A DNA stretch of 16,304 nt from JBGOUV01 sp041477815 (GTDB lineage Bacteria > Acidobacteriota > Terriglobia > Bryobacterales > JACQDG01). The notes under the pieces are model-generated. The model ran no database searches. It was given only the letters and a program-made list of their open reading frames with translations, and was not told the origin of the DNA. A program made the position numbers and the translations under genes. Positions 14,690-16,304 of this stretch are shown here, piece after piece; the stretch's first letter is position 1, and each line of letters opens with the position of its first letter. The stretch is from NCBI GenBank assembly GCA_041477815.1, contig JBGOUV010000124.1, positions 1-16,304 of the forward strand. The letters run 5' to 3'.

Positions 14690-15825
14690 TAGTTCCTCCC
14701 CGCCAGGCGCTTCAGCAATGGGACTAACCGGGACTTGATACGATGCAGAAGGCGGCCTTTAAAACTGCTGGAAAAGACGAAGAGCCAGAAATGGGGTCTG
14801 GATTGCTTGGTCCAGCTCGCTTTCCAGTCGGCGCTGTCTCCCAGAAAGTCATACTCCCTTACGCCTCGCTCGAAGGAATCCTGCAAAACCATAGACAGGA
14901 GAAGGTTGGAGGGAGAATAGGGAGCGTAAGCCGGGTCGTACCCAACCTTAAGCAAATGGATCCGGTTCTTGTAAGAGAGGGAATAATCGAAGGCGACCCG
15001 CTGCGGGCCGGCCTGCAAGAAGTGCAGCCGCATCCACCCGCGCTCTGCCGCGCGCTGGGCTAGGGTCGAGTAAAATTTGGAAACGTCCGGATCGCAGGAA
15101 ATGGCGGTGCGCGCCTCCCCCTTCCAGGCCGCGGCCTCCAGTTGCAACCCGGCTTCCAGGGCATCCGTCAGCCCTTCGCCCGACGCAATGGTTTCAACCT
15201 CTACCGGCCCGATCCCGTTCAGCCGCTTGAACCGATTTCTCAGATTGCTGCGATGTTTGCCCGCCAGGCTGTCGAAGTACTGGCCCCAGGAGGCGCGAAG
15301 CGGCAGGTAGGGCGAGGCGCCGGATCGCCAGGTCACGATCCGGCAATCGTCCGGCGCGGCGAGGCCAGGTATGGCTTCCAGGGTCACCGATCCTTCCGGC
15401 AGTTGGCAAAGCTGCACGAGATCCCAGCCGCCGCTCCGGGAGAGGTGACCCCAGATGGCGCGGTATACCTCTTCCGGCCGCTCCGCGATGAGGAAGTCAG
15501 CGCGCGGGACGTGCGCATTGTAGAAGAACCCCAGCCGCCGCACTTTGATTCCCCACATCCGAACGGGCGTCAGGATCAGTGGAGCGATCGCCACCGGTTG
15601 ATCTCCTGCCTTCAACACCAGAATCTGAAGCGTGCTTCCGGCGCCAAAGCATTCCCACCACGTGCGCACCCAGGCGTGCTCCAGAAAAGGATGGTCGAGT
15701 CCGGCCGCCTTGGCCACTTCGTTCCACACCGGCTCCAGGTCGAGAAATGCCTGATAGTCGGAAATGGTTTCCACGCGGATCTCCGCGTGCTCCGACCAGG
15801 GCCTCGCTGTTGCCAAGCACGCCAT
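14689..15825 (-). CDS. CelD/BcsL-type GNAT acyltransferase (FemAB-like), first copy
   Basis: A 378-residue protein with the layout of the CelD/BcsL 'cellulose biosynthesis' acetyltransferase group (GNAT, Acetyltransf_6), which is related in fold to FemAB transferases. The N-terminal half carries the usual PFLEHAWVRTWWECF stretch (about 46-60) followed by a QPVAIAPLIL strand. The C-terminal GNAT half starts near KHRSNLRNRFKRL (190-202) and continues through RGWMRLHFLQ (262-271), VAFDYSLSYKNRIHLLKVGYD-like strands (277-297) and YDFLGDSADWKASW (325-338). Likely role: transfer of an acyl group to an amino or hydroxyl sugar of the polysaccharide in the cytoplasm; donor and acceptor cannot be read from sequence. 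The ATG follows directly on the upstream stop with GAGG about 9 bases before it. Its stop overlaps the next start by one base (TAATG). A second, diverged copy lies two genes downstream. Confidence 0.85.
   Translation of the reverse strand: MACLATARPWSEHAEIRVETISDYQAFLDLEPVWNEVAKAAGLDHPFLEHAWVRTWWECFGAGSTLQILVLKAGDQPVAIAPLILTPVRMWGIKVRRLGFFYNAHVPRADFLIAERPEEVYRAIWGHLSRSGGWDLVQLCQLPEGSVTLEAIPGLAAPDDCRIVTWRSGASPYLPLRASWGQYFDSLAGKHRSNLRNRFKRLNGIGPVEVETIASGEGLTDALEAGLQLEAAAWKGEARTAISCDPDVSKFYSTLAQRAAERGWMRLHFLQAGPQRVAFDYSLSYKNRIHLLKVGYDPAYAPYSPSNLLLSMVLQDSFERGVREYDFLGDSADWKASWTKQSRPHFWLFVFSSSFKGRLLHRIKSRLVPLLKRLAGRN
14695..14701 (-). promoter_or_regulatory. Ribosome binding site of the DegT-like gene
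   Basis: GGGGAGG on the minus strand lies five bases before ATG 14689-14687. It sits inside the end of the upstream GNAT gene and fixes the start that overlaps the upstream TAA by one base. Confidence 0.65.
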
Positions 15826-15954
15826 CTAGCTTTGCCTCGGGTTCCAGATGTTCCGGGAGCCGCGCGTGAAGTAATAAAGACCGGCGACGGCCGCCCAGTT
15901 CATCAAAACAAACGTGTAAGGCACCAGTACGACCTTTCGCAACAGGCTCCTCAT
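15826..15954 (-). CDS. C-terminal membrane tail of the family-2 glycosyltransferase, in a shifted frame (42 aa)
   Basis: This short frame opens with an ATG that overlaps the stop of the preceding glycosyltransferase fragment (ATGA, 15954-15951). It encodes 42 residues containing one hydrophobic segment, VVLVPYTFVLMNWAAVAGLY, and ends with RGSRNIWNPRQS. From memory, the pattern P-Y-x-F-V-L-M-N-x-A-A followed by G and a terminal W-x-P is the normal C-terminus of the same GT2 family, usually in one continuous protein. I therefore read it as the displaced end of the upstream gene, not an independent small gene. It could be reached by a -1 frameshift, by reinitiation at the overlapping ATG, or the break may be a mutation or sequence error. 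It ends at TAG 15826-15828, directly against the next gene's ATG. Confidence 0.6.
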   Translation of the reverse strand: MRSLLRKVVLVPYTFVLMNWAAVAGLYYFTRGSRNIWNPRQS

Positions 15955-16304
15955 ATCGGACTCTCGGAGTAGCGACTCGACACCAGCCAGCCGGCGCCGG
16001 CCAGGGTGTACCAAAGAACCTGACCCAACAAGAACACGACGTAAGAACCATCCAGCAAGAACAGATTCGAGAAAAAGAGCGCCGCCAGACAGTAGGGCAC
16101 CAGCAACCGGCCCAACTTATGCGAAACCATCTGCACGAAGATCGGATTACGCCACGGCGCCAGCAGCTCGGGCATTTGCGCGAAGAGCTGGTAGTTGCCC
16201 GCCAAGGTCCGCGTCTTTCTCTCGTATTCCGAGGTCGTGCTCTGATTCGTCACCTCGTACGCCCGGGCCGCCGGATCGAAAATCACGCGCTTCCCCGCCA
16301 GCAC
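15951..16304 (-). CDS. Membrane family-2 glycosyltransferase, C-terminal part (5' end outside window; frame ends early)
   Basis: This is the downstream part of a processive-type GT2 glycosyltransferase of the BcsA/hyaluronan-synthase-like group; the catalytic domain with its DxD motif lies beyond the right edge. Visible are the end of the GT domain (LAGKRVIFDPAARAYE, then ERKTRTLAGNYQLFAQ) and the typical RNPIFVQMVSHKLGRLLVPY stretch that leads into the C-terminal membrane region. Two hydrophobic segments follow (around CLAALFFSNLFLL and VVFLLGQVLWYTLAGAGWLV). RxxRTLxGNxQ and the QxxSHKxxRxxxP segment are hallmarks I recall for this family. The frame stops at TGA 15951-15953 after SRYSESPI, before the last membrane segment expected for the family. 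That segment is found in another frame immediately downstream (15826-15954), so the gene looks frameshifted or split. It would act in the inner membrane, adding sugars from nucleotide donors. Confidence 0.85.
   Translation of the reverse strand: MLAGKRVIFDPAARAYEVTNQSTTSEYERKTRTLAGNYQLFAQMPELLAPWRNPIFVQMVSHKLGRLLVPYCLAALFFSNLFLLDGSYVVFLLGQVLWYTLAGAGWLVSSRYSESPI

Noticed and set aside
1..16304. Search for CRISPR arrays, tRNA or rRNA genes, insertion sequences, attachment sites and riboswitches
   Set aside because: By eye I found no regularly spaced direct repeats, no transposase motifs, no tRNA-like cloverleaf and no non-coding stretch long enough for a riboswitch; the window is filled with protein-coding sequence.

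Overview
This GC-rich bacterial window is one uninterrupted block of genes for making, exporting and modifying a surface polysaccharide (exopolysaccharide, capsule or O-antigen-like). Every gene I can support lies on the minus strand, so the reading order runs from base 16304 down to base 1. The layout, the AsnB-type amidotransferases, the FemAB/CelD-like acyltransferases and the heparinase-type lyase resemble clusters I know from Acidobacteriota (Solibacter/Bryobacter-like) and other Gram-negative bacteria with exosortase-linked EPS loci. The taxonomic guess is an inference from gene content and style; no rRNA or marker gene is present.

In transcription order the window holds: the C-terminal end of a membrane family-2 glycosyltransferase, whose last ~40 residues lie in a different frame (16304-15826); a CelD/BcsL-type GNAT acyltransferase (15825-14689); a DegT/AHBA-type PLP enzyme (14689-13565); a second CelD/BcsL-type GNAT (13568-12465); a NodB-type polysaccharide deacetylase (12468-11452); a Wzy/WaaL-type O-antigen ligase or polymerase (11471-10254); a Wzx-type flippase (10257-8779); an AsnB-type amidotransferase (8772-6886); two GT-B (GT4) glycosyltransferases (6899-5760 and 5763-4762); a heparinase II/III-like polysaccharide lyase (4760-2478); a second AsnB-type amidotransferase (2502-556); and the N-terminal part of a third GT-B glycosyltransferase running off the left edge (559-1).

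The genes are extremely tight. Most junctions are 4-base ATGA or 1-base overlaps, and the largest gap is 6 bases. There is no room for internal promoters or terminators, and I see no stretch over 300 bases without a gene. The block therefore looks like a single operon whose promoter lies beyond base 16304.

As a working model (inference), the glycosyltransferases assemble a lipid-linked repeat unit, Wzx flips it and Wzy polymerises or ligates it. DegT plus two acyltransferases plus the deacetylase could install and tune N-acylated amino sugars. The two AsnB paralogues could amidate carboxylates such as uronic acids, and the heparinase-type lyase could trim a uronic-acid-containing polymer. Points that stand out are the frame break in the family-2 glycosyltransferase, the paired AsnB and paired GNAT genes, the lyase without an evident signal peptide, and a perfect palindrome absorbed into the C-terminal tail of the second AsnB gene.
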